The position numbers and the translations under genes are program-made. This document shows, in pieces, positions 1-8,245 of a DNA stretch of 40,172 nucleotides. The stretch's first letter is position 1, and each line of letters opens with the position of its first letter. The stretch lies in the NCBI GenBank assembly GCA_026225095.1, contig JAMFSC010000119.1:1-40172 (forward strand). Reading direction: 5' to 3'. Below the pieces are notes generated by a model. That model worked only from the letters and a program-made list of their open reading frames with translations, did no database searches and was not told where the DNA came from. This DNA is from a bacterium (lineage in GTDB: Bacteria > Acidobacteriota > Terriglobia > Terriglobales > Acidobacteriaceae).

Positions 1-64
1 AGCCGAAGTGGCACCAACTCGTGTCTCTGGATCGCTTCCTGAAAAGTCTCGTAACTTTTGATTC

Positions 65-127
65 TATGGTGCCCGGAGGGGGACTTGAACCCCCACACCC
101 ACTGAAGGGCTACGGATTTTAAGTCCG
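65..127 (-). repeat. Left attachment repeat: 3' fragment of tRNA-Leu
   Basis: Read on the minus strand, this is the 3' part of tRNA-Leu from the anticodon loop through the variable arm, T-arm and acceptor 3' strand with CCA. The 5' half is missing: after base 127 the sequence diverges from the intact gene at 37739-37827. One base differs, G104 against C37776, in the variable arm. It marks the left end of the island (attL-like) and cannot give a working tRNA. Confidence 0.92.
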
Positions 128-229
128 ATTTTGATGGTTCTCAAGTCCCTCATTCTAAAAGACATTATGGAATAAAACCTTATAATTCATATATTTACAC
201 CACCATTGGCTTTGCACTGCGTCGCACTG

Positions 230-275
230 TCCGGTACCGAAATCCGGTACAAGTGGTTCCCAAAGTGGTTCCCTG
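230..275. repeat. Left arm-type integrase-site candidate
   Basis: TCCGGTAC occurs at 230-237 and 243-250, followed by a 30-bp block (246-275) that matches 37642-37671 near the right end with only two mismatches. The block itself holds two copies of GTGGTTCC. Paired repeats just inside both ends of a tyrosine-recombinase element, outside the tRNA core, are what arm-type integrase or excisionase binding sites look like. The binding role is inferred. The rest of 128-374 holds no gene. Confidence 0.6.
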
Positions 276-374
276 CCCTGTGGCCGTCAGACGAGCTTTG
301 TCGAACTACGGTAGTTCCGACATCGCTCGCCTTGTGAACCGTTAACACTCTGGGGGTCGCGATAGACTGCCAAC

Positions 375-1244
375 GTGCCTTCCAACGAACTGGACCTTTT
401 CATTAGGGATTCGAATCGCCTCATCAGCCGACTCCAGCGCGAGATCGAATCCACGCAAGTCTATGTGAGGTCGAATACTGACGAGGACAAAGTTCTCGGC
501 GCTCACCTTCGGCGGATCTATATGACGGCGAAAGCGACCCTCGGCCTATGTTTGGTCCGCAATGGCCCTGACGCGTCAACATTGGCCCGCTCCGTCCTTG
601 AACACGCCGTGAGTGTCTCGTACTTGTGCCGGACCGACTCCCAGCGGAGGTGCGCTGCTTTCGTCATCGACAGTCTCACCTCAGCTGGGAAGGCTCATCT
701 GAACGCTAGCAAACACTTCCCCCTCCTCCGGGCAGATTCGGTTCAAGCACAGAAGGCCATAGAAACGGGAGAGCAGTCTGGTCACCAATCCCGGTTCGAC
801 TCACAGCTAACAGATCTCATCGCCGAAGGAGAGCAAGACTTTTTCGAGTTCGTTAGGGAAATTCTGTACCCTGTCCTATCGGATTTCGCACATCCCCGTG
901 CGAATGGTATGGCTCATTTGGCCCCACCAAGTCAAATGCCTTTCGACTTTCGATACCAACCATTAGTGGAAGAATGCGAATCCGCAGCATTAACCGTGCT
1001 CTGGTGCACGCTGCTGGCGACATCCGAGATCGAGATTAGTTGGGGCCTAGATTTCAAGGTTGATTTCATTAAAGAATTCGAGACCATCGCGAGTAGACAT
1101 AAGATCATGAAGCCAACATGGTTCGACAAATTCCTACTCCCCCGGTTTGTTCCTAAGCCAAATCCGAAGCCCAACCCCAGACCTTCTCAAAAGAAGCCGC
1201 CCACCCACCAGAAAGGGCCCGGGCCTCTTCGCGCCAAACATTAA
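375..1244 (+). CDS. DUF5677-like protein of unknown function
   Basis: First gene inside the left end of the island, 289 residues with a GTG start. No clear ribosome-binding site stands next to the start, so the N-terminus is uncertain. The body is alpha-helical and soluble, with no signal peptide or membrane segment. A central stretch around residues 66-85 (ARSVLEHAVSVSYL) resembles the conserved helix of DUF5677-type proteins, which occur in accessory regions and have no established activity. The C-terminal 30 residues are a basic, proline-rich tail (KPNPKPNPRP) that looks disordered. The family assignment comes from pattern memory only; a function cannot be given. It is probably transcribed alone or with the two small genes that follow on the same strand. 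Confidence 0.6.
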   Translation: MPSNELDLFIRDSNRLISRLQREIESTQVYVRSNTDEDKVLGAHLRRIYMTAKATLGLCLVRNGPDASTLARSVLEHAVSVSYLCRTDSQRRCAAFVIDSLTSAGKAHLNASKHFPLLRADSVQAQKAIETGEQSGHQSRFDSQLTDLIAEGEQDFFEFVREILYPVLSDFAHPRANGMAHLAPPSQMPFDFRYQPLVEECESAALTVLWCTLLATSEIEISWGLDFKVDFIKEFETIASRHKIMKPTWFDKFLLPRFVPKPNPKPNPRPSQKKPPTHQKGPGPLRAKH

Positions 1245-1280
1245 CGGCATTTTCGCCTATTCTTCGCCTATACTCATCCC

Positions 1281-1559
1281 ATGGGCTTAGACATAGGCGG
1301 CCACTACGACGTACCGGACTGGCCGAAGATGGGTCCGTCTCTCCTCATCGCCACCGCCCTCATCCTCGCAATCAGAACGGCCAAGTGGTCGCCGATCTCC
1401 CGCGTCCATGAGAGTAACCGAGATCTGGAAGTCGAGATCGAGTATGCATCGCACTTGGCTGGCCGAGTGCTGTCGGCTCTGGTGGTCCGGAAGCCAGAGA
1501 TCTTCACCTCGAAGAGAGTGCCCTGGTATCAGGCCAACGACGACGATGCCCCGAAGTGA
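1281..1559 (+). CDS. Small conserved-type hypothetical protein
   Basis: 92 residues, same strand as its neighbours. One hydrophobic stretch at residues 18-30 (GPSLLIATALILA), flanked by IRTAKW, could be a buried helix or weak membrane segment. The C-terminal part is acidic and ends in a WYQANDDD tail. There is no ribosome-binding site before the ATG, but a TATACT (1269-1274) lies only 7 bases upstream, so the mRNA could be leaderless. I recall similar small proteins next to integrated elements, but I cannot name a family or function. Confidence 0.55.
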   Translation: MGLDIGGHYDVPDWPKMGPSLLIATALILAIRTAKWSPISRVHESNRDLEVEIEYASHLAGRVLSALVVRKPEIFTSKRVPWYQANDDDAPK

Positions 1560-1590
1560 TTAGACTGGTTCGAAACTCTGGAGCGTTTAC

Positions 1591-1959
1591 ATGGGCGTTA
1601 TTGGCGACGGCATGGATATATTGAAGCTGGTTGATAAGGGGCACAATGCGCCTCTATACAAACACATTGGCGAATGGATTGAGAAAGTGGAAGCTCTCCA
1701 ACGGGAACGGGACGATCTGAAGGCAGAGGTCAATGAATTACGCAGGATGCTGCAATTCAAGGGAACCTTACTTCGAATAGAGGGCCACGTCTTCGTTGAG
1801 GGTGATGACGATGAGATCTGTCCCCGCTGTGCCGAGGTCGATGCGCATGTCGTGCACATGCTGAGCAGAATGCCTCAGGAGCGCGGGTTCCCGCTCGCAG
1901 GTTGCCCAGAATGTAAAACCACCACGGATCAAGCTTCTGCGGTCAGACGCAACCGATAG
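1591..1959 (+). CDS. Small coiled-coil zinc-ribbon protein
   Basis: 122 residues. The ATG at 1591 follows GGAG at a good distance. Residues 25-53 are rich in E, K, R and L with heptad spacing (coiled coil). The C-terminal half carries two Cys pairs, CPRC and CPEC, about 30 residues apart, the arrangement of a zinc ribbon. An N-terminal helix plus coiled coil plus zinc ribbon suggests a small DNA- or protein-binding adaptor; the partner is unknown. It converges on the nuclease-like gene that ends at 2082. Confidence 0.6.
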   Translation: MGVIGDGMDILKLVDKGHNAPLYKHIGEWIEKVEALQRERDDLKAEVNELRRMLQFKGTLLRIEGHVFVEGDDDEICPRCAEVDAHVVHMLSRMPQERGFPLAGCPECKTTTDQASAVRRNR

Positions 1960-2081
1960 CGGCCTCTCCGGGGCTGTATAGGACATTTCATGCCGCCATG
2001 GTCATCTCCACCATCATTGGCGGCCTCCGCATGCGGGTCTCCCGCCAGCTTGTCGAGGCGGGTGACGTAGGTCGAGAGTCG

Positions 2082-3746
2082 CTACTGTGTCTTCAATGCT
2101 TCTACGCCCTCCCTGAGCCGCCCAATTTGGGTTTCGAGATTGGCTGTCATCTTCCGCACTTCATCGAGAAGTCTCCCACTGTTTGATTGGATCGTCTCCG
2201 TCCACGTCTTCATCTGAGATAGGCGGGCGGCCTCTTTCTCAATTACCAGAATGGCAGAGTCAACACAGTCCCAGTCCCGCTTGTCTGCGTCGCGCTCCTT
2301 CTGGGCGCGGACACAAAGAGCTTTCGCCACAGAGAGGCCAGCAATCAGGACGACGTCTGAACCAGTCTTCTCGGCGTCCCACACCACGAGGATGTCACTG
2401 CCATGGCGTGCGAAACTAGGAGTTCCCTGCGGAGCGGTACTCGCGGAAAAGACGAAGAGCCCCACGGCGGCACCACGATTCTTCCGAGCCTCATCAATCT
2501 CTGCCAAAGCCTTCAGGACTGAGTAGCTGGCGTCCTCTTTCGCTTCGACCACAAACTTCGCACCAGCCGCTGCACAATCTGCCCCCAACTCGATCACCAT
2601 GTCGCCTTTTTTGCAATTCTTGATGAGACCGGTATTCGTGCCTGTGCGCGTGGGCAAGTCGGCCGCCTTCTGCACCTCCGCCGAGATGAACTCGCACACA
2701 GCATGTTCAAAATCATGCCCGTGCTGCGTGGAGCGTGCTGACTCCTGCTTCCTTGCCTGCATCGAGTTGAGAGCAGCCATCACGTCCGTCTGAAATCCTG
2801 CGGCCTTTTCCTCGTGTTGGTTCAGGATTCCGAGAAGTTCCCTCTTGAGCCGGAAGAGAGCTGAGCCTTCGGCGTCGAGCGTGAGGTTAGCATCAATTGC
2901 TTCCTTGGCTCCGCTAATGACAGAGGAAAGCCTCGACAGTGCCGAGCCGTCCTGATCGAGCGAGAACTCCTTTGTGATGGTCTCCTCTGCGACTTCGACT
3001 CGTCTAACCAGTCTGCTCAGAGCCGAATCTTCTTTGTCGAGAGAAAACTCCTGCACCACCGTACTAACTTCTGCTGCGAGGTCTGTTCTCAGGCGACCAT
3101 TCGACTGCGTCAATTCGTTGACGAGTCGCTTCAGTGCACTGCCATCATTGTCCAAAGAGAACTGAGCAAGGATTTGCTTCTTCTCTTCGCTGCTAACCTC
3201 CGCGATGGCAGAGCGGATTGCGGACACCAGACCATCAGATTCTGACGGGTTGAGTAGCCTCATGAGCGGACTGCTATCACCGATATGGGCAGCAAGTGTT
3301 CGGGCAAGTTCTGAATCGTCCCCACCAATCTGACGACGCATGACCTGTTCAAGTTCACCGTCTTGTTTGATGAGCCGTTCGACACGCTCTTGGAACCTAC
3401 CGCTATTCGGGTCAAAATACTCCTTGAGGCTGGTGGTGAGATTCGAGTGAATGTCGGTTCTTGAGCGTTCCAAAGCTGCGTTCATGTCCCTTAGAAGCTG
3501 TTCGCCTTCTCGCCTCACTGCGTCAGCGTCGATTTGTCCACGAGCGTGCTTGAGAGCTAAGACCCCGATTCTCAATGCAGCGAGAGCGTACTCTTCACGC
3601 TCTCGTCCGTCCGCTCTCTGGAGCAACTCGGTAACAGTCTCATGATCGGAGATGACCAAGGTAAGCGGGATCGACTGGGAAGAACTGTCTACTGAAAGTA
3701 CCGGTTTCCGAGGAACCTGCGGCTCGGCGAGGGCGACATCTGACAT
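2082..3746 (-). CDS. PD-(D/E)XK nuclease-like protein with FSLD repeats
   Basis: 554 residues from the ATG at 3746, which has GGAG upstream; an in-frame TTG at 3809 would add 21. The N-terminal 190 residues are helical and charged. Four copies of an FSLDxxxSALxRL motif follow at about residues 195, 233, 260 and 287, the last three spaced by exactly 27. The C-terminal domain has E347 in a DFE motif, D382 in KGD, and E401-A-K403 after a hydrophobic strand, the order expected of a PD-(D/E)XK nuclease, then FVFS. The protein ends in a coiled coil. Inferred role: nuclease targeting foreign DNA, with the repeats as an oligomerisation or sensing rod. It stands alone between convergent and divergent small genes. 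Cleavage activity is not proven; the fold call is motif-based. Confidence 0.65.
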   Translation of the reverse strand: MSDVALAEPQVPRKPVLSVDSSSQSIPLTLVISDHETVTELLQRADGREREEYALAALRIGVLALKHARGQIDADAVRREGEQLLRDMNAALERSRTDIHSNLTTSLKEYFDPNSGRFQERVERLIKQDGELEQVMRRQIGGDDSELARTLAAHIGDSSPLMRLLNPSESDGLVSAIRSAIAEVSSEEKKQILAQFSLDNDGSALKRLVNELTQSNGRLRTDLAAEVSTVVQEFSLDKEDSALSRLVRRVEVAEETITKEFSLDQDGSALSRLSSVISGAKEAIDANLTLDAEGSALFRLKRELLGILNQHEEKAAGFQTDVMAALNSMQARKQESARSTQHGHDFEHAVCEFISAEVQKAADLPTRTGTNTGLIKNCKKGDMVIELGADCAAAGAKFVVEAKEDASYSVLKALAEIDEARKNRGAAVGLFVFSASTAPQGTPSFARHGSDILVVWDAEKTGSDVVLIAGLSVAKALCVRAQKERDADKRDWDCVDSAILVIEKEAARLSQMKTWTETIQSNSGRLLDEVRKMTANLETQIGRLREGVEALKTQ

Positions 3747-4175
3747 CCAGGACGCTCCATTCTGATCTGTATGTGCTGAATGTGCTGACAATTCCGTGTG
3801 ATCGATCAATCTTAGAGGTTCACCAGGTTTGAGAACCGGGCGTCCTCAAGGATGAAAGGACAAGCCTAGCCAATGATCTTAGCAACGAGTCCGCCGATTT
3901 GACGAGATTGTCCAAGGCTGCGGGGGGGCGTCGGCCAGCGATTCCACCAGCATGGCCCTGGCCTGGGCGTGCTCTTGCTCCTCTTCCCGTAGATGGCACG
4001 GCCCGCTGTGGTTCGATGGGGATTCTTGGGCCGTCTATATGTGGAGGCGTGGCTGTCTCACTCTCGATGTGTTGGAGGAGGAGGTAAACCGCGTCGGCCC
4101 GATCGTGTTCCCGCGCTATCCGGGGTTGGCTATTTGGCAGATCAAGTGGCTCGATCGCTTGGTAGAATGCACTTA
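3747..4175. other. Intergenic stretch, possible decayed gene
   Basis: No intact gene is convincing here. On the minus strand, one frame gives protein-like sequence over about 4000-4160 and a second frame continues it over about 3935-3995 (REEEQEHAQARAMLVESLADA). A single frameshift would join them, and a run of seven G sits near 3925. This may be the remnant of a small gene, or chance in a GC-rich region. Confidence 0.2.
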
Positions 4176-4448
4176 ATGAGCACGCACGCCTCACAGTTCG
4201 ATGAATACCAGGCTTGCTTGTATTGCGGCTGCCCCGTTGCGCATGAGTGCGCGGGTGTTCCGGTCTGCGACAAATGCTGCATCGGGTCAACTGACATGGT
4301 CATTGCCTTCCCCGAAGCCAAGGAGTTCCTCGAGAGGATCATCGAGTACCGCGTGCATGGGAGACCTCAACCGGCACCTCAGTACATCCGGGCCAGACGG
4401 GAAGACTTCATAACTAGCAGGCGTCCTACGCCCGAGACTACGCCTTAG
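4176..4448 (+). CDS. Small cysteine-rich putative zinc-binding protein
   Basis: 90 residues from the ATG at 4176. An in-frame ATG at 4167 is also possible, and the longer upstream reading frame looks non-coding. Near the N-terminus lie CLYCGC, a lone Cys, and CDKCC within 26 residues, a treble-clef or zinc-ribbon-like cluster. The C-terminal part is a helix (AKEFLERIIEYR) and a basic tail. No family is recognised. Like the 1591-1959 product, it could be a small nucleic-acid-binding accessory protein. Confidence 0.5.
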   Translation: MSTHASQFDEYQACLYCGCPVAHECAGVPVCDKCCIGSTDMVIAFPEAKEFLERIIEYRVHGRPQPAPQYIRARREDFITSRRPTPETTP

Positions 4449-4586
4449 GTTTACGGATTACCGTGTCGGGGCGACATCCTCAACGACAACGGGTGGGCGA
4501 CGCATTCTGAGGGCAAGGTCAATAACGTGTCTGGCGGAGACGACAGTGCCGAGTGGCGGCAGGATCCCAACGGAAGGTGGCAAAGA

Positions 4587-5282
4587 TCACCATTTCAGTC
4601 GAATCACGTCTCCCCAGTTATTCTGAAGTGGCTCCTTGCTCACATCAATGGTTCGATGTCTACCTGTCGAGCCGACCGCTTGGGATAGATCGCTAAAGGA
4701 GTTGCATTTTATCGTCCCACAGCCGCAGCCTAAAAAGCCAAACCTCTCGAGTCCTGTAAACGTCGCGTCTTGGGCGAAGTGGGCGAGAGCTTCGCACTGG
4801 CACGCAGCTATGAGCGGATGACATTCCTGACCGCAGCCAGAAAGATGGTTGGTCACGAGCTTTGTTGCCTGCCAATTTCGACACGCATACACAATCGACT
4901 CGAACGTAATGTTGTAGTAAAGATCACGCCAAGGAAGGCCACGATTTTCGGGAGCCACAAGCGTCTTGCAGCAGTCTGCTGTTCCGAATGGCACGAGAAT
5001 AGCTCCTCGGAGCTTCCCTCCCTGTTTGCGCGAGCGCAGGGCAACCATCGTGACATCCGCTCGGGACGAGATTTCATTTGCCCATTGGATGATTTCTCTC
5101 GTTGAAATTCCAAGCTCCTGGGAGAGAAACTTGACAGGCAAGGGGCCGAGACCGCCTTCGGCAGAGGTAATCAGCGCATCCATCGACTCAGTTACGAGCA
5201 GACTGGCGAGTGTGGAATCTGCCTCATAAAAAATTTCAATTTCCCCCCCGGCACAAGTAGGCTGCTTATCTAACAGTGACAT
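4587..5282 (-). CDS. Hypothetical cysteine-rich protein
   Basis: 231 residues. The ATG at 5282 is preferred because GAGAAAGAGAT precedes it; a GTG at 5318 would extend it by 12. Residues 30-90 look like an alpha/beta domain with a possible helix-turn-helix (VKFLSQELGISTREIIQWA). The C-terminal half carries CGQEC, CQC and LGCGCGTIKC, seven or more cysteines that could bind metal. There is no signal peptide, so a cytoplasmic metal-binding protein is likely. I do not recognise the family. It stands alone, flanked by about 140 and 480 bp without genes. Confidence 0.55.
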   Translation of the reverse strand: MSLLDKQPTCAGGEIEIFYEADSTLASLLVTESMDALITSAEGGLGPLPVKFLSQELGISTREIIQWANEISSRADVTMVALRSRKQGGKLRGAILVPFGTADCCKTLVAPENRGLPWRDLYYNITFESIVYACRNWQATKLVTNHLSGCGQECHPLIAACQCEALAHFAQDATFTGLERFGFLGCGCGTIKCNSFSDLSQAVGSTGRHRTIDVSKEPLQNNWGDVIRLKW

Positions 5283-5760
5283 CGTATCTCTTTCTCGAAT
5301 GGGTTTTATTACCCACACTCAAGTGACTGTACCATCACCCGCCGCCGCCACCATCGCACGCGGTGCCTCTCGAAAGCCGAGCATCTGGGCGAGTTGAAGA
5401 GGCCCCCTCTCGTCCAACTAGGCGGACTGGAAACTGGCCGATACTCCAAAATCAAGCCTGTTCCACCATTTGTCGCCATTCGGAAAACCGCTCCCGCATC
5501 TGTGAAGCGGGGCTCGAAGGGTGTCGTTGAGGGATGACTGCCGGAGCACATCGTATTGGCTTCCCCGGGTTGGTTGGCGTCATTTGACGTATCATTCTTC
5601 TTTAGACTAGGAAGGAGTCTCAAATGCGATCGAGGCTGTCTTGCGTCAACCATTCTTTCCCGCGTGGGGTTCAAATTGTCGCCAATCACGAGGCTCGGCC
5701 CATGGCGGTTGAGCATCCACAGAGGCCAGCCAGAATCTCAGATCCGCTTATGATTGGCCA
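5283..5760. other. Intergenic, no gene recognised
   Basis: About 480 bp between divergent genes. Open frames exist on both strands, but they lack ribosome-binding sites and have arginine- and proline-rich compositions typical of chance frames. It must hold the promoters of the genes on either side; none is clear enough to mark. Confidence 0.4.
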
Positions 5761-6186
5761 ATGAGTTCTAATATCTCCCAAGGGCTGATCGACGCCTATC
5801 AAACCACGGATTTCCGAGTCGGAAATGGTTCTGAACATTTCACCCTTCGCATCGGATTGCCATGCGAAGCACTTAAGGAACTTTATGCAAGTCGAGAGCA
5901 GTCGTCCGCACTCTTCATCACCGCCTTCAATCCGTGTAGTAAACAGCAGGAAGACGATCTCAATCAGGCCGCGCAAAGGTCATTGTTAGCAGAGTTGCGA
6001 ACTCGGACGCCAGATCTCATCCACGGGGAGGGTGTCAGCTCTATTGGCGATTGGCCAGGCGAGCCTAGCTGGCTCGCTCTTGGATTGACCCTCGAAGAGT
6101 CGAAAAGGCTAGGAACCCGTTTCGGGCAAAATGCGGTCGTGTGGGCGGCCGAAGACGCTGTGCCGCTGCTCATCCTGCTTCGGTGA
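5761..6186 (+). CDS. DUF3293 domain protein
   Basis: 141 residues, almost exactly one DUF3293 domain. Seen: an N-terminal strand with FTLRIG, then ALFITAFNPCSKQQEDDLNQ around residues 49-70, then GEPSWLALGLTLEESKRLGTRFGQNAVVWAAED near the C-terminus. These match the family pattern of an ITAxNP motif, an E-P-S strand and an FGQNAxxW strand. DUF3293 proteins are small, cytoplasmic and have no agreed function. No strong ribosome-binding site precedes the ATG. A larger protein at 8246-9508 repeats the same motif order. Confidence 0.75.
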   Translation: MSSNISQGLIDAYQTTDFRVGNGSEHFTLRIGLPCEALKELYASREQSSALFITAFNPCSKQQEDDLNQAAQRSLLAELRTRTPDLIHGEGVSSIGDWPGEPSWLALGLTLEESKRLGTRFGQNAVVWAAEDAVPLLILLR

Positions 6187-6368
6187 CGTATAGCAGTGCG
6201 AGTCCAGGACGTTGGTATCACGAGCACTCGCAACCCGGGCTTTAACGTAACCCAAGTGAATGTCTCTAGCAGGTCGTAATATCTCTGGACCGACTGCCCC
6301 AAGATTCGCCGATCTGGGAAGTAGCACTCTCAGGCGACATAGCGTTATTTCTGAGGGTTGAATCGTTT

Positions 6369-6400
6369 ACCCGACAGAATCGTCGACCCGGCAGAATCGT
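6369..6400. repeat. Two tandem 15-bp repeats
   Basis: ACCCGACAGAATCGT (6369-6383) is followed after two bases by ACCCGGCAGAATCGT (6386-6400), 14 of 15 identical, a 17-bp period. They lie about 105 bp upstream of the small gene at 6506 and could be an operator; this is inferred. Nothing else stands out in the 6187-6505 gap apart from a partial hairpin around 6470-6500. Confidence 0.45.
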
Positions 6401-6505
6401 AATGGCAATCAGCGCGATGATCTGACTCTCCCTGGGATTCCCTTTCAATGGTTCGCCTCTGTAGTGTCTTAGTGTGAGGTCCTATTCCTCGCACACGGGG
6501 TAACG

Positions 6506-6712
6506 ATGATGAAGGATACAACGATCCGAGATGGACGACGCGAGATTATTGGCAGATCAACAGAGTTTGCTAACGGCGATACGGTAGCCCGAGATGCAAG
6601 AGGCATGCTCGTCGGTCGAACGAGTGAAAAGTTCAATACGACTCGCGACAACGAAGGCCACATCGTGAGCAGCAATTCCTCCAATCCCGGACTGCTATTC
6701 CGAGACCGCTAA
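6506..6712 (+). CDS. Small protein with RDxxGR repeats
   Basis: 68 residues. ATGATG follows a GGGG at suitable spacing. The sequence is built of short similar units (RDGRREIIGR, RDARGMLVGR, RDNEGHIVSS), about 20 residues apart, likely a small beta-repeat. Proteins of this style, with YD/RHS-like short repeats, are common in phages and integrated elements, and their function is unknown. A strong hairpin follows 12 bases after the stop, so it is probably a single-gene transcript. Confidence 0.6.
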   Translation: MMKDTTIRDGRREIIGRSTEFANGDTVARDARGMLVGRTSEKFNTTRDNEGHIVSSNSSNPGLLFRDR

Positions 6713-6724
6713 ACCGCTGGGCGT

Positions 6725-6761
6725 GATCCCCTCAGAGAGGTGTCGGGCCTGAGAGGGGATC
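6725..6761 (+). terminator. Hairpin terminator candidate
   Basis: GATCCCCTC (6725-6733) pairs perfectly with GAGGGGATC (6753-6761). The stem extends by further GCG/CGC pairs with one bulge. It lies just after the small gene ending at 6712. There is no T tract, so termination strength is uncertain. Confidence 0.5.
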
Positions 6762-6950
6762 GCGAGGCTCACTAATAAGTTCTCGGCCATAAAGGGAGGA
6801 CCATCATGTAACATCCACTGAGTAGCCGCGTCCCCGAGTGAGTCACATCGTGTATTCACTCCTCATACCACCTCCTAAGCCATCCAACGCCACCGCATTG
6901 GCCCTCCGCCATTGGTTCGCCGCCTGGCTCTCGGCCTAAGAGAAAGCCCC

Positions 6951-7658
6951 ATGAGAATCTTGGCGTTGAGTGACACGCATCAGCTGCATCGAGAATTGGA
7001 TAGGCTCCCGTCCGCAGATTTATTGCTTCACGCTGGGGACTGGAGCTTCCTTAGCAAGAGCCTTGCTTCAATCCGGGATTTCAACCAGTGGATCGCTGAA
7101 CAGCCGGTGAAGTGCGGGGCCGTCCTGGTGCCGGGAAACCACGAATTCTATTTGGAAGCCGATTCTTCCCGCCGGTCACTGACTTCAAATGCAACAGTGC
7201 TTATAGGGCAGCGAATGACTGTGGCAGGTCTCAACATCTGGGGATCCTCCGTTACCCCAATGTATGGTGGTGCTTTCGGCATGTCCGACGCCTCTCAGCG
7301 AGCCCGGCATTATGCGCAGATACCACTAGATACTCACATTCTCGTGACCCACGGCCCACCTTACGGGTACTTGGACGGACTTGCTGGAACCACCGAGCAT
7401 CTGGGGTGCCGTGAGTTGCTTGCAGCGGTACAGCGTGTGAAGCCCCGACTGCACGTCTTCGGACACATTCATAGCGGCTACGGCATTCTCGAAACGCCAC
7501 ATACGATTTTCGTAAACGCCGCGCTGCTGGGGCCCGAGGGAGAAATTGCCAACAAACCTATCCTGCTTGACCTGCAGCCCCTGCGGCGTGGAGGAGTCAA
7601 AGGTCGGCGGGATATGACTTCAAAGGCTGAATTGCGCAGCAAGGACGAGCGCTTATGA
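6951..7658 (+). CDS. Calcineurin-like metallophosphoesterase
   Basis: 235 residues from the ATG at 6951, where the core MRILALSDTH begins; the upstream GTG (6912) would add 13 residues not typical of the family. All metal-site motifs are visible: D8-x-H10, GD (D30), GNHE (N63, H64), H134 in VTHGP, and GHIH (H172, H174). This is the two-metal phosphoesterase fold of small cytoplasmic enzymes that cleave phosphomono- or diesters; the substrate cannot be told. Its stop overlaps the start of the next gene (ATGA), so the two are translationally coupled. Confidence 0.88.
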   Translation: MRILALSDTHQLHRELDRLPSADLLLHAGDWSFLSKSLASIRDFNQWIAEQPVKCGAVLVPGNHEFYLEADSSRRSLTSNATVLIGQRMTVAGLNIWGSSVTPMYGGAFGMSDASQRARHYAQIPLDTHILVTHGPPYGYLDGLAGTTEHLGCRELLAAVQRVKPRLHVFGHIHSGYGILETPHTIFVNAALLGPEGEIANKPILLDLQPLRRGGVKGRRDMTSKAELRSKDERL

Positions 7659-8137
7659 GGAACAATATGGCCAAGGAAAAACCTCGATCAGACGGACCGC
7701 TAGGTGGAGGCCTCATTCAGAAAACATTGGAAGACGTCACTTCGTCCACTCATGATATCTCGCCCGGATGCACCTCTGTTGAAGCGATCTTCCCCGGAAT
7801 GCTGATGGGAAGAGACGCTGAAGAGTTGTTCCTTTCGACCCATGTATTCAGGGGCTTGACTCTTCTACATCCAGCATGGGATTCGTCGGCGATAAGTTAT
7901 TTCACGGCCGAAGATTTCTTGGTCGTGATCGAACGATGTAACGCGCTGAACGTCCACATCATAGGCATGGAGATTTTCACTCCAAGGGGCCAGTTGCTGG
8001 AGATCAATATCCCTGAAGATGATTCCAATGCGTCTCATATTGTCTTCGTGATGAAGTATCAGCACCGTCGCAAAGTGAATATCTCAGCTACCTATTGCCT
8101 CGATCGATGGGCGGCGTCTATAAACTGGAGCTCGTGA
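7655..8137 (+). CDS. Unknown protein coupled to phosphoesterase
   Basis: 160 residues. Its ATG overlaps the phosphoesterase stop by 4 bases; a second ATG five codons in is also possible. Residues 40-110 read as an alternating alpha/beta domain (GLTLLHPAWDSSAISYFTAEDFLVVIERC). No motif, signal peptide or membrane segment is evident, and I do not recognise it. Coupling to the phosphoesterase suggests a partner or substrate-binding role, an inference from position only. Confidence 0.6.
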   Translation: MRNNMAKEKPRSDGPLGGGLIQKTLEDVTSSTHDISPGCTSVEAIFPGMLMGRDAEELFLSTHVFRGLTLLHPAWDSSAISYFTAEDFLVVIERCNALNVHIIGMEIFTPRGQLLEINIPEDDSNASHIVFVMKYQHRRKVNISATYCLDRWAASINWSS

Positions 8138-8245
8138 TCGGGCAGGCTTATGACTTCTGTGGGTTGATCGGGCGTCAATGCCCCGGTCGACTTCTACGAG
8201 ATGCAGACGCAGCCCGGACGGGAACAAAGGTACAGGACTAGCCTA

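Noticed and set aside
3820..4290. A 156-codon minus-strand frame
   Set aside because: It overlaps the better-supported 4176-4448 gene and loses protein-like composition midway; at most a frameshifted remnant.
5309..5716. A 135-codon minus-strand frame between divergent genes
   Set aside because: Arg/Pro/Trp-rich, no ribosome-binding site, no domain pattern.
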